Positions 44,020 through 52,304 of a DNA stretch of 64,000 bases are shown here, in pieces. The stretch spans positions 310,001 through 374,000 of the forward strand of contig JAIEMP010000007.1 of NCBI GenBank assembly GCA_019752045.1, in the 5' to 3' direction. The stretch comes from Chitinophagaceae bacterium. GTDB taxonomy: Bacteria; Bacteroidota; Bacteroidia; Chitinophagales; Chitinophagaceae. Below the pieces are notes generated by a model, which saw only the letters and a program-made list of their open reading frames with translations, did not search any database and was not told where the DNA came from. How positions within the stretch are numbered: position 1 is the stretch's first letter; every line of letters starts with the position of its first letter. The position numbers and the translations under genes are program-made.

Positions 44020-46944
44020 ATGAACGAACCAATTAATGATCAGATCGAAGTTTCAGGAGCAAGGGTGCATAACCTCAAAAATATTGATGTAAGTATTCCT
44101 AAAAATAAATTGGTGGTGATCACCGGTATCAGCGGTAGCGGTAAATCATCGCTGGCATTTGATACCATTTATGCAGAAGGACAGCGTCGCTATATGGAAA
44201 CATTCGGTGCTTATGCCCGGCAGTTTGTCGGCGACATGGAACGGCCCGATGTAGATAAGATCACCGGCCTCTCCCCTGTTATTTCCATTGAACAAAAAAC
44301 AACCAACAAAAATCCACGTTCAACTGTTGGCACAATCACGGAGGTGTACGATTTTTTGCGCTTACTGTATGCAAGGGCAAGCGAAGCTTATTCGTACAAC
44401 ACAGGAAAGAAAATGGTGAAGTGGAGCGAAGAAGAAATTGTGAGCAATATTCTGGATCGTTTTGCCGGCCAAAAAATTTCTTTACTTGCTCCGTTGGTGC
44501 GGGGACGTAAAGGACATTACCGTGAACTGTTTGAAGACATTCGTAAAAAAGGATTTGTAAAAGTTCGGGTGGATGGAGAGATACAGGATATTACTCCTAA
44601 AATGCAGGTTGACCGTTACAAAATTCATGACATAGAAGTTGTGGTAGACAGGTTAATTGCAAGTGATGATTTTAAACTACGCATCAGCCAAAGTGTGCAA
44701 CAAACATTAAAGCTGGGAAAAGATTTGATGATGGTTGCCACTGAAGCTGAAAATCCAAAAAACAAAAAACAAAATCCAAAGAATAAAACAATATTTGATG
44801 AATCAGATGCTGTTGTTGACACAGCTTCAGGAAAAACTGGCGTCGTTCTGTTTTCAAAACAATTAATGTGTGAAGAAACAGGATTAAGTTATGAAGAACC
44901 ATCACCCAATGCATTTTCATTCAACTCACCTTACGGCGCATGCCCTACCTGCAAGGGATTAGGCAATGTGTATACCATTGATATGGAACTGGTGCTTCCT
45001 GATCAAACAAAAACAGTAAAGGAAGGCGGTATTGCTCCTCTTGGTGAAGAACGTGATGCCAGTGTGTTTCAGCAAGTAATTGCTTTTGCAAAAAAGTACA
45101 AGATTAAATTGGATGTGTCGGTAAAAAATATTCCGCAGGAACAACTCGATCTCCTTTTGTTCGGCGATAAGAATATCAGCCCCACATTAGAAGTTGATGT
45201 AAATGATGAAACACTTCCATTAGAATATACCGGCAGTTACGAAGGCATCATTCCCATGTTGAAGCGTTGGTTTGCATCGCCACAAAGTACCGAAGGCTTA
45301 CGTGATTGGGTTACTCAGTTTATGACTTTGAAAACATGCGGCAGTTGTAACGGAGCCCGATTAAAAAAAGAAAGTCTTTGGTTTAAAATTGAAGACAGGA
45401 ATATTTCTGAATTAAGTGAATTGAACCTGGATAATCTTGCTGCCTGGTTTGATGGATTGGAATTACGCATCAGCAACAAACAGGCTACCATTGCAAAAGA
45501 TGTATTGAAAGAAATCAGAGAACGGTTACAATTTTTATTAAACGTAGGATTAACCTATCTCACATTAAACCGTTCCAGCAAGACGTTAAGCGGAGGAGAA
45601 AGTCAGCGTATCCGGTTAGCAACACAGATTGGCTCACAACTGCAAGGCATTACTTATATTTTAGATGAGCCAAGTATCGGTTTGCATCAACGGGATAATC
45701 ATCGGTTGATCGAGGCATTAAAAAATCTGCGTGATGTAGGTAACAGTGTGTTAGTAGTGGAACATGATAAAGATATTATGCTGGCCGCTGATCATTTAAT
45801 TGATGTAGGACCACAAGCAGGAAAACATGGCGGCACTATTGTATCTGCAGGTTCACCAAAAGATGTATTGCTTTCGCACAGCGATACAGCGAAATATCTA
45901 AATGGAGAGCACAGCATTCCTGTTCCCGCAGAACGAAGAAAAGGAAACGGAAAGTTTATTGAACTGAAAGGTGCAACAGGCAATAACCTCCGGAATGTGA
46001 ATACAAAATTCCCGTTAGGAAAACTGATTGTTGTTACCGGTGTAAGCGGAAGCGGCAAGAGTACATTGATTAATGAAACGCTCTACCCTATCCTCAGTAA
46101 ATATTGTTACGATTCAAAAGCCAATCCAATGCCCTACAAAAGCATTAAGGGATTGGAGCATATTGATAAAGTAATAGAAATTGATCAGTCGCCTATTGGC
46201 CGTACACCACGAAGTAACCCGGCAACATACTGTGGTTTCTTTACTGAAATCAGAACATTGTTTTCTGCAGTACCTGAAGCAAAGATCAGAGGTTACAATG
46301 CAGGTCGCTTTTCGTTCAATGTAAAAACAGGTCGTTGTGATGTTTGCGAAGGCGGTGGTATGCGTGTAATTGAAATGAATTTTTTGCCAGATGTGTATGT
46401 GCATTGTGAAAAATGTAATGGCAAACGTTACAACCGTGAAACACTGGAAATCCGTTACAAAGGAAAATCAATTGCTGATGTATTAGATATGACGGTGGAA
46501 GAAGCAGTTGAATTTTTCCAACCCGTTCCCTATCTCTATCGCAAAATAAAAGTGCTGGAAGATGTAGGACTGGGTTATATCACACTCGGACAAAGCGCAG
46601 TTACCTTAAGCGGTGGTGAAGCACAACGGGTAAAACTTTCAACTGAACTTGCAAAAAAAGACACAGGGAAAACATTTTATATTCTGGATGAACCAACCAC
46701 CGGATTGCATTTCCAGGATATTCAACACTTACTGGATGTGCTGAATAAATTAACCGACAGAGGTAACACTGTTTTAGTGATTGAACACAACATGGATGTC
46801 ATTAAAGTGGCTGATCACATTATTGATCTTGGACCGGAAGGTGGTGATGGCGGCGGACAAATTTTATATGAAGGAACACCCGAAGAATTGGTTAATTGCA
46901 AAGAAAGCCATACTGCCCGATTCCTGAAAACAGAACTTCACTAA
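44020..46944 (+). CDS. uvrA: Excinuclease ABC subunit A
   Basis: Damage-recognition ATPase of nucleotide excision repair. The 974 residues from ATG 44020 (MNEPINDQIEVSGARVHNLKNIDVSIPKNKLVV) carry two ABC cassettes: Walker A GISGSGKSSL (about 35-44) and GVSGSGKSTL (about 676-685), signatures LSGGESQRIRLATQ and LSGGEAQRVKLSTE, and Walker B YILDEPSIGLH and YILDEPTTGLH. The zinc sites show CPTCKGLG and CGSCNGARL, and CDVCEGGG with CEKCNGKRY. An upstream frame extension from 43930 is not needed. About residues 244-256 (ENPKNKKQNPKNK) come from a repetitive AATCCAAAAAAC stretch and look like an inserted loop. It is probably monocistronic. Confidence 0.97.
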   Translation: MNEPINDQIEVSGARVHNLKNIDVSIPKNKLVVITGISGSGKSSLAFDTIYAEGQRRYMETFGAYARQFVGDMERPDVDKITGLSPVISIEQKTTNKNPRSTVGTITEVYDFLRLLYARASEAYSYNTGKKMVKWSEEEIVSNILDRFAGQKISLLAPLVRGRKGHYRELFEDIRKKGFVKVRVDGEIQDITPKMQVDRYKIHDIEVVVDRLIASDDFKLRISQSVQQTLKLGKDLMMVATEAENPKNKKQNPKNKTIFDESDAVVDTASGKTGVVLFSKQLMCEETGLSYEEPSPNAFSFNSPYGACPTCKGLGNVYTIDMELVLPDQTKTVKEGGIAPLGEERDASVFQQVIAFAKKYKIKLDVSVKNIPQEQLDLLLFGDKNISPTLEVDVNDETLPLEYTGSYEGIIPMLKRWFASPQSTEGLRDWVTQFMTLKTCGSCNGARLKKESLWFKIEDRNISELSELNLDNLAAWFDGLELRISNKQATIAKDVLKEIRERLQFLLNVGLTYLTLNRSSKTLSGGESQRIRLATQIGSQLQGITYILDEPSIGLHQRDNHRLIEALKNLRDVGNSVLVVEHDKDIMLAADHLIDVGPQAGKHGGTIVSAGSPKDVLLSHSDTAKYLNGEHSIPVPAERRKGNGKFIELKGATGNNLRNVNTKFPLGKLIVVTGVSGSGKSTLINETLYPILSKYCYDSKANPMPYKSIKGLEHIDKVIEIDQSPIGRTPRSNPATYCGFFTEIRTLFSAVPEAKIRGYNAGRFSFNVKTGRCDVCEGGGMRVIEMNFLPDVYVHCEKCNGKRYNRETLEIRYKGKSIADVLDMTVEEAVEFFQPVPYLYRKIKVLEDVGLGYITLGQSAVTLSGGEAQRVKLSTELAKKDTGKTFYILDEPTTGLHFQDIQHLLDVLNKLTDRGNTVLVIEHNMDVIKVADHIIDLGPEGGDGGGQILYEGTPEELVNCKESHTARFLKTELH

Positions 46945-46955
46945 ACATAAAAAAA

Positions 46956-46981
46956 GTAGCCCCCCGACCAAAGGGGGCTAC
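46956..46981 (-). terminator. Terminator reading on the minus strand, after the tandem elements
   Basis: GTAGCCCCC (46956-46964) pairs with GGGGGCTAC (46973-46981), with an eight-base loop. The T-run (seven T) occurs only on the minus strand, so it best ends transcripts arriving from 47010 upward. It may also shield uvrA from antisense reading. Confidence 0.75.
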
Positions 46982-47009
46982 AGGATAGAGTACGGACCAA
47001 GAGAAACAA

Positions 47010-47114
47010 ACAAAGCATGGTGAAATAAATATCAGTCTCTGGTTCTCAATTCAGATTTTCACAGGATTGGAAAACAAAAAATGGATACAGACGAACATTT
47101 ACTGCATACTTTGC
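47010..47114 (-). repeat. Tandem element copy 1 (105 bp)
   Basis: First of three near-identical units with ends ACAAAG and CTTTGC in inverted orientation. It shares AGCATGGTGAAATAAATATC, TCTCTGGTTCTC and the TTTTCACAGGATTGGAAAA block with the other units. It is the most diverged copy (GGATACAGACGAACATTTACTGCATAC in place of GGTACGGACTAACGTTTATTGCATAC). No credible reading frame is seen. Strand is assigned from the terminator at 46956 and is tentative. Confidence 0.8.
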
Positions 47115-47161
47115 AAAAATTGTTACACTAAGTTGATTGTGGAATGACAGAAAGAAAATAA

Positions 47162-47266
47162 GCAAAGCATGGTGAAATAAATATCGGTCTCTGGTTCTCG
47201 GTTGGGATTTTCACAGGATTGGAAAAATTGAGAAGGGTACGGACTAACGTTTATTGCATACTTTGC
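47162..47266 (-). repeat. Tandem element copy 2 (105 bp)
   Basis: Starts GCAAAGCATGG and ends GCATACTTTGC. The two ends pair imperfectly (GCAAAGyATG and AATAAA in both arms). It lies 152 bases from copy 1, with an unrelated 47-base spacer between. Confidence 0.85.
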
Positions 47267-47314
47267 TTAATGAGTTTCAACAGTCATTTATTGGTGTGAA
47301 GAAAAATTAAAAAA

Positions 47315-47420
47315 GCAAAGCATGGTGAAATAAATATCGGTCTCTGGTTCTCTATTCAGATTTTCACAGGATTGGAAAATGAATAAAAGGGTACGGACTA
47401 ACGTTTATTGCCTACTTTGC
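47315..47420 (-). repeat. Tandem element copy 3 (106 bp)
   Basis: Same ends (GCAAAG and CTACTTTGC) and internal blocks as copy 2, 153 bases from its start. TTAATGAGTT follows both copies 2 and 3. On the minus strand the unit is followed by a TTTTTT run. Confidence 0.85.
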
Positions 47421-47428
47421 TTAATGAG

Positions 47429-47560
47429 TTACAGATATAATTTTTTCTTGAAAATGAATAACAGAATGTACAGTGCTATTAACCCGATGCGTAACAGCCA
47501 TATGTTAAGTTCAGGGTTAGGTAATACTTTTACTTTCAATTTTGCAATCTGAGTTTTCAT
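47429..47560 (-). CDS. Small membrane protein, 43 residues
   Basis: A minus-strand frame from ATG 47560 to TAA 47431. The product begins MKTQIAKLKVKVLPNPELN, a positively charged start, then WLLRIGLIALYILLFIFKKK (one membrane helix, about residues 20-37, flanked by Lys) and ends LYL. Net charge and helix position fit a single-pass inner-membrane peptide. It is too short for standard gene calling. It lies 39 bases after the barrel-protein stop and directly before copy 3 of the tandem elements, so it could be the last coding gene of a transcript that runs to the terminator at 46956. Function unknown. Confidence 0.6.
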   Translation of the reverse strand: MKTQIAKLKVKVLPNPELNIWLLRIGLIALYILLFIFKKKLYL

Positions 47561-47599
47561 GAATTGGGATTTGGGTATGGATTATTATAAAATGCAATA

Positions 47600-48592
47600 C
47601 TAAAAATATTGCGGACATTTCATTGAGTTCTTGTTCTTAAACCAGTCGGCATATACATCTCCAATTTTCCAGGTTAACCTGAATGTGCTGGAGAAATACG
47701 AATCATTCCGCTCGGGGTTTCCTCTTTTCTTACCAATACGGTAAGGTGTATAACCCGGAATGCCCGGATAGAACGAACTTGGATTGGCTAAATATTTTGC
47801 TATCGCTGCCTGGCTTGGCGCAAGGTATTGATCAAACAAAGCAGGATCAATATACTTGTTACTTACATCATCAATATAATCGCTGCCGGTTTTACGATGG
47901 ATCAGTTCAATGCCAAACGTTAAACGCTCTGTAAGATCATACTTAATACCAATGCCTACAGGAACATTATAAGAAACCAGACTGTACTCAGGAATACCAG
48001 TCTCCACCATTCCCTGTCCTTCGAGACGGAGTGGTTTTAAATCAACCCATGACTCTTTACCAGTTGGATCTTTGTATAAACCCTGTGGATTGAATTTAAA
48101 CACACCAAAACCTCCGATGAGATAAGGTCTGAAACGTGGCAATCCTGATCCATTACTTAAACTGATCATAGCCGTTGGATAAAATTCCACTGCTGCATAT
48201 GCTTCATACAAGGGTGAACGAAAAGCAAGATTTCTGAATTTGCGGGAACCTTCATAGGTATCAGCCGGCTGCCGCTGTTTAATCAAACGGTCGTCGCCTT
48301 CCATTTGGCCAATGTTACCTGCCAAACGGAATCCAATCCATTCTGCAGGATAATATGAAGCTGAGATACCACCAATAAAATTTGTAACAGGAATGTTGTT
48401 GTCTTTTGGACCATAAGTCCCCTTTCCACGGTTACCACCGAGGTCGCCCAAAAAGTTCATGGGGCCAATATTGATTCCTATTTCAAATCTGGAATTTGAT
48501 GTGGTAAGACCTATTTGTGCGTTCAATGATTGAACACAGCAGGCAAAAAGGAAAAAAGCGTACAGGGAAAATTGAAGCGTACGAATTTTCAT
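47600..48592 (-). CDS. Outer-membrane beta-barrel protein, PorG/DUF6089-like
   Basis: A 330-residue exported protein. Start ATG 48592 (MKIRTLQFSLYAFFLFACCVQSLNAQ) gives a normal signal peptide; the longer frame adds an unrelated hydrophobic stretch. Mature features are RFEIGINIGPMNFLGDLGGNRGKG, GGISASYYPAEWIGFRLAGNIGQ, FRPYLIGGFGVFKFNPQG and LTFGIELIHRKTGSDYIDDVSNKYID, a pattern seen in DUF6089/PorG-type barrels, where a GDLG motif follows the first strand. PorG is a T9SS outer-membrane component, but many paralogs exist and this one has an unusual extension (about 255-310). It probably shares a transcript with the 43-residue membrane peptide. Confidence 0.75.
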   Translation of the reverse strand: MKIRTLQFSLYAFFLFACCVQSLNAQIGLTTSNSRFEIGINIGPMNFLGDLGGNRGKGTYGPKDNNIPVTNFIGGISASYYPAEWIGFRLAGNIGQMEGDDRLIKQRQPADTYEGSRKFRNLAFRSPLYEAYAAVEFYPTAMISLSNGSGLPRFRPYLIGGFGVFKFNPQGLYKDPTGKESWVDLKPLRLEGQGMVETGIPEYSLVSYNVPVGIGIKYDLTERLTFGIELIHRKTGSDYIDDVSNKYIDPALFDQYLAPSQAAIAKYLANPSSFYPGIPGYTPYRIGKKRGNPERNDSYFSSTFRLTWKIGDVYADWFKNKNSMKCPQYF

Positions 48593-48748
48593 AGAATTGG
48601 ATATTTGGTTTATCAGATACTGGATACTTGAGAGCAATATTAGAAAACTAATTTTGAAATTCAAAATTATTTCTTTCACATAATCGGTGGAAACCCTTAC
48701 TGACATAGGCTTTTAGGGGTATTTACTTGTGTGCTGCAGTAAAAATAC

Positions 48749-49216
48749 TCATTCATTTTTATAAAAACGAATCATTTCCACATGTTCTATTCCATCTTCC
48801 AGATAGATCTCACTTGTTTGCTCAAACCCCAGTGCGCTGTAAAACTTCAAGAGGTAATACTGTGCTCCTATTTTGATGGGCGTTCGGCCAAACAATTCTT
48901 CACAATGTTTAATAGCCACCTGCATTAATTCTTTTCCTGCGCCGCTTCCCCTTGCTGAAGGATTTGTTATAACCCGGCCGATGGAAGGTTCCTCAGCATA
49001 GGAAACACCTGCCGGTAACAACCGTACATAGGCCATCAATTTTCCTTCTTCATTAATGCCCATCAGGTGCCATCCTTTCTGATCTTTATAATCAGCATCC
49101 TGGTACACACAGTTTTGTTCTACAACAAACACTTCGTTCCGCAGCCAGATAATATCGTATAACTCATAGGGAGTTAATGCTTCAAATTTTTTCAGGTTCC
49201 AATTCAGTTTCATCAT
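48749..49216 (-). CDS. GNAT N-acetyltransferase, ElaA-like
   Basis: A 155-residue acetyl-CoA-dependent transferase. The ElaA pattern is clear: ELYDIIWLRNEVFVVEQNCVYQDADYKD at 18-45, AYVRLLPAGVSY, the acetyl-CoA loop RVITNPSARGSGAGKELMQVAI (R/QxxGxG/A near 91-96), and IGAQYYLLKFYSALGFEQTSEIYLEDGIEHVEM. The substrate is unknown. Its ATG overlaps the 3' end of the upstream peptidase fragment by four bases, so it should be co-translated with that gene. Confidence 0.92.
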   Translation of the reverse strand: MMKLNWNLKKFEALTPYELYDIIWLRNEVFVVEQNCVYQDADYKDQKGWHLMGINEEGKLMAYVRLLPAGVSYAEEPSIGRVITNPSARGSGAGKELMQVAIKHCEELFGRTPIKIGAQYYLLKFYSALGFEQTSEIYLEDGIEHVEMIRFYKNE

Positions 49217-49572
49217 CTTCCGGGTGTTGGTACAACAGGCAAACTTTCATTACCGCTTTCGTTAACGGATTGCACTGCAAAAAAATAATTGTCTTTTGAA
49301 TAAGGGAGTTTCATATTTGTTTCTGTGGTGAAAATTTTCTTTTCCCATACAGCACTTGTTGTTTCACGCACCAATACATAGTAGCCTTTTACTTTTCCAA
49401 CTGCAGGTTGTTTCCAGTTGATGAGTGAATAGTTCGTGAGGCTTCTTGTTTCAATCTTTACTTCCAATGGCATAGATGGAGCTTTTGCAAGATTCGCTAA
49501 GGTTGCAAGATTGATTCCGGTATTCTTTGCCAGATACACAAAGTCCATAAACTCAGGTAAATCACCATACAC
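49213..49572 (-). pseudogene. C-terminal part of the M28 peptidase, out of frame (Fn3 domain)
   Basis: 119 codons in a frame shifted by one relative to the upstream gene. It reads VYGDLPEFMDFVYLAKNTGINLATLANLAKAP, the normal end of an M28 peptidase domain, then a fibronectin type III module (about 37-115, LINWKQPAVGKVKGYYVLVRE..YFFAVQSVNESGNES). It has no start of its own except a GTG. The break lies in an A5 run (49587-49591). Dropping one A joins both parts into a 450-residue protein, reading DLKTDKGIVYGDL across the joint. Confidence 0.85.
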
Positions 49573-49579
49573 AATTCCT

Positions 49580-50566
49580 TTATCTGTTTTTCAGATCCTG
49601 ATGTTGATGATGAAAGTTTTCATTCATCTCCGTAATGCGTACCGCTGCAAATCCTTTTTGAATGAACGATGTATGATCGCCTCCACGTAAAAAACGATCA
49701 TTACGATACACCATCACTACTTCCAGATTATCAACATAACGCTCGCCGATTTCTTTTACATAACGTGCCAATTGTCTCGACTTGCCATCATTCTCCAAGC
49801 CAAGATTGCGGATGTTTGCTGCAGCTTTATCTAATTCATACGCAGGCAACCCTTCACTAAACACACGAACTTTTGTATTGTTGATGATATTTGTTTCGCT
49901 GCTGTTGTTGGAGCCCATGATGTCGTTATTCAATACAGCTTCAATCATCCAGTTTTGATCTTTTGCTTTGCCTGCCATAAAGTTGGCACCAAGCAATCCT
50001 TGCTCTTCACCACTCACCGCAACAAAAATGATGGTTGCAGAAAATTCATATTGACTCATGATACGAGCACACTCAAGTACTGCTGCTACACCACTTGCAT
50101 CGTCATTTGCACCGGGCGCTTCACTTGTTGCATTCAATACATCGGTAACACGACTATCTAAATGTCCACTGATCAAAAAAATGCGCTGATCAGCAGGATT
50201 GGTTCCTTTTAAGATCGCCATGGCGTTACCGAGGTTCACCGGTTTGCTGATGCGTCTTCCATCGGGTTGAAGTGTTGTTGTATCAACAAAGGCAGTCATT
50301 CGACCATTTGATTGTTTGGCAAATTCTTTAAACTTAGCCACTACCCATTCACGTGCTGCACCGATGCCTTGCTTTGGATCAGAAACTGTACTCATGGTAT
50401 GACGGGTACCAAAACTGACCATTTTTAAAATATAAGCTTTGAGTGAATCGGAAGAAATAGCCGTGACCATTTTTTCAATTTCAGGATCACGCTGGATGGT
50501 GGTTTGTGCATTAAGTCCTTTTAACAGGAAGAGACAAACAAAAACGAACAACGAAACTTGCTTCAT
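49580..50566 (-). CDS. M28-family aminopeptidase, truncated by a frameshift
   Basis: An exported zinc peptidase. A signal peptide (MKQVSLFVFVCLFLLKGLNAQ) is followed by the M28 catalytic domain with its metal ligands: ISGHLDSR, PGANDDASGVAAVLECARI, VSGEEQGLLGANF, NNDIMGSNNS and LRGGDHTSFIQKGFAAVRI. All catalytic residues precede the break, so this 328-residue product could fold in part, but it ends HHQHQDLKNR where family members continue for another 30 residues before the Fn3 domain. The cause is an extra A in a homopolymer. It may be a sequencing error or a true mutation. Confidence 0.85.
   Translation of the reverse strand: MKQVSLFVFVCLFLLKGLNAQTTIQRDPEIEKMVTAISSDSLKAYILKMVSFGTRHTMSTVSDPKQGIGAAREWVVAKFKEFAKQSNGRMTAFVDTTTLQPDGRRISKPVNLGNAMAILKGTNPADQRIFLISGHLDSRVTDVLNATSEAPGANDDASGVAAVLECARIMSQYEFSATIIFVAVSGEEQGLLGANFMAGKAKDQNWMIEAVLNNDIMGSNNSSETNIINNTKVRVFSEGLPAYELDKAAANIRNLGLENDGKSRQLARYVKEIGERYVDNLEVVMVYRNDRFLRGGDHTSFIQKGFAAVRITEMNENFHHQHQDLKNR
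49587..49591 (-). other. Frameshift site in the M28 peptidase gene
   Basis: A run of five A on the minus strand (five T as given). Four would restore one continuous frame through 49213. Confidence 0.8.
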
Positions 50567-50578
50567 ACAGTTGATTGA

Positions 50579-51853
50579 TTAATAATTATACTTTTCTTTC
50601 CAAAGTTGTTTCAAAAATTTTCTCATCTCCTCTTCTCTGCTATTTTTACCCGGCTCATAAAATGTTGTCCCAACAATTTTCTCCGGCAAATATTCCTGCG
50701 AAGAAAAATTATTTTCATAGTTGTGCGAATATTGATAGCCCTTGCCATAATCCATATTCTTCATCAGTTTAGTTGGCGCATTACGGATATGCAGCGGAAC
50801 AGAGAGATCACCGAATTGTTTTACAGCAGCCATTGCATTTCCGATAGCAACTGTTGCAGTATTACTTTTAGCACTGGAGGCGAGATAAATGACACACTGT
50901 GATAAAATAAGCTGCGACTCCGGATATCCTATTTTATTCACTGCTTCAAAAGTTGCATTGGCTAGTAACAAAGCATTGGGGTTTGCATTGCCAATATCTT
51001 CACTTGCAAGAATCAACAAACGACGGGCAATAAATTTTACATCTTCGCCACCTTCAATCATTCTTGCCAACCAATACACTGCTGCATTGGGATCGCTGCC
51101 ACGAATGGATTTGATAAATGCTGAAATAATATCATAATGCTGCTCACCGCTTTTATCATATAACGCCATTTTTTGCTGAATGGTTTGCAATACAAGTTCA
51201 TCCGTTATGATGAGGCTGTCTTGCTCTCTCCCTTCGGGGGAGTTAGAGGGGGCCACGATCTCCAATAAATTCAACAACTTGCGTGCATCACCACCACTTA
51301 ATCTTACGAGTGCTTCTGTTTCTTTTAACTTGATCTTTTTTTCCTTCAACACAACATCATCCGTAATTGCTTTTTGTAACAATTGAATCAGATCTTTTTC
51401 ATCCAATGCTTTTAACACAAACACCTGACAACGGCTGAGCAAGGCACTGTTCACTTCAAACGAAGGATTTTCTGTTGTAGCACCAATCAATGTGATGATT
51501 CCTTTTTCAACAGCACCCAGCAATGCATCCTGTTGACCTTTGTTGAAACGATGAATTTCATCAATAAATAAAATAGCTTTTGTTTCCTGCTTTGCCTGTT
51601 CAATGACTTCACGTACATCTTTTACACCACTGCTGATGGCACTCAACTGATAATACGTAGCATGTACATTGTGTGCAATGATATTGGCGATGGTTGTCTT
51701 CCCAACACCCGGAGGCCCCCACAAAATCATACTGGGAATGTTGCCGCTGGCAATCGCTTTTTGCAGAATGCCGCCCTGCCCCGTGAGGTGTTGCTGACCA
51801 ACAAGGTCGTGCAATTGTTGTGGACGTAACCGTTCTGCTAAAGGAGACTGCAT
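50579..51853 (-). CDS. rarA: Replication-associated recombination protein A (MgsA/RarA AAA ATPase)
   Basis: An AAA+ ATPase acting at stalled replication forks. In 424 residues: LAERLRPQQLHDLVGQQHL, Walker A LWGPPGVGKTT (about 45-55), Walker B ILFIDEIHRFNKGQQDALL, sensor GATTENPSFEVNSALLSRC, and the C-terminal tetramerisation part with DPNAAVYWLARMIEGGEDVKFIARRLLILASEDIGNANP. Between helices of the lid domain (about 208-222) the segment APSNSPEGREQDS is encoded by a CTCCC-TTCG-GGGAG hairpin repeat (51224-51254) and looks inserted. It lies just upstream of the M28 gene on the same strand. Confidence 0.96.
   Translation of the reverse strand: MQSPLAERLRPQQLHDLVGQQHLTGQGGILQKAIASGNIPSMILWGPPGVGKTTIANIIAHNVHATYYQLSAISSGVKDVREVIEQAKQETKAILFIDEIHRFNKGQQDALLGAVEKGIITLIGATTENPSFEVNSALLSRCQVFVLKALDEKDLIQLLQKAITDDVVLKEKKIKLKETEALVRLSGGDARKLLNLLEIVAPSNSPEGREQDSLIITDELVLQTIQQKMALYDKSGEQHYDIISAFIKSIRGSDPNAAVYWLARMIEGGEDVKFIARRLLILASEDIGNANPNALLLANATFEAVNKIGYPESQLILSQCVIYLASSAKSNTATVAIGNAMAAVKQFGDLSVPLHIRNAPTKLMKNMDYGKGYQYSHNYENNFSSQEYLPEKIVGTTFYEPGKNSREEEMRKFLKQLWKEKYNY
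51224..51254 (-). repeat. Palindromic repeat inside rarA
   Basis: CTCCC (51228-51232) TTCG then GGGAG (51238-51242), with an AGAGGGGGCC tail. It gives the nonconserved APSNSPEGRE residues. Confidence 0.7.
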
Positions 51854-51926
51854 GCAGGCAAGTTACAGAACAAACTTGTTTCGGGAAAAGCTTACTGAAG
51901 GTTTACTGAGTGGCTAAAAAAATTAT

Positions 51927-51967
51927 ACCTAATTTAATTAGGTGTATAAATTTCTTATGTATATTTG
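51927..51967 (+). promoter_or_regulatory. padR promoter and operator
   Basis: ACCTAAT-TTA-ATTAGGT (51927-51943) is a perfect 7-bp inverted repeat. It lies where the -33 box would be, 16 bases before a perfect -7 box TATATTTG (51960-51967). The ATG follows four bases later, a leaderless layout. Autorepression by the PadR protein is likely. Confidence 0.7.
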
Positions 51968-51971
51968 AATC

Positions 51972-52304
51972 ATGAATAAATCATCTCTCTATAAAGGCTG
52001 CCTTGAACCGATCCTGATGCAACTGCTGCAAAAGCACGGCAGAATGTATGGATACGAAATGACCCAAAAAGTAAAAGAAATAACCAAAGGTGAGTTACAC
52101 ATTACTGAAGGAGCATTGTACCCTTTGCTGCATCGACTGGAAGCTGAGGGTTTATTAGAAGTTGAGACGGAGAATATCGGCAATCGGTTGAGAAAATATT
52201 ATTCACTCACAAAAAATGGTAAGAAGCAAACAACTGTTGCCATAGAAGAAATGAAGAATTTTATGACCACTTTGCAAATCATCTTACACCCAAAAACAAT
52301 ATGA
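51972..52304 (+). CDS. PadR-family transcriptional regulator
   Basis: A 110-residue winged-helix repressor of the short PadR-s2 type. MNKSSLYKGCLEPILMQLLQKHGRMYGYEMTQKV carries the first helices. ITEGALYPLLHRLEAEGLLEVE is the recognition helix and wing (about 38-60), and the C-terminal helix (KQTTVAIEEMKNFMTTLQIIL) mediates dimers. It overlaps the next gene by four bases (ATGA), the usual PadR plus membrane-protein arrangement, in which the regulator controls its own operon. A matching palindrome overlaps the promoter. The effector is unknown. Confidence 0.94.
   Translation: MNKSSLYKGCLEPILMQLLQKHGRMYGYEMTQKVKEITKGELHITEGALYPLLHRLEAEGLLEVETENIGNRLRKYYSLTKNGKKQTTVAIEEMKNFMTTLQIILHPKTI

Noticed and set aside
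47010-47420. CRISPR array
   Set aside because: The units are 105 bp, there are only three, and the spacers of 47-48 bp are A/T-rich with no cas genes nearby.
47010-47420. Small reading frames inside the tandem elements (MLC... on the minus strand)
   Set aside because: Frames differ in length and sequence after the first four codons because they run into unrelated spacers; no conserved product.
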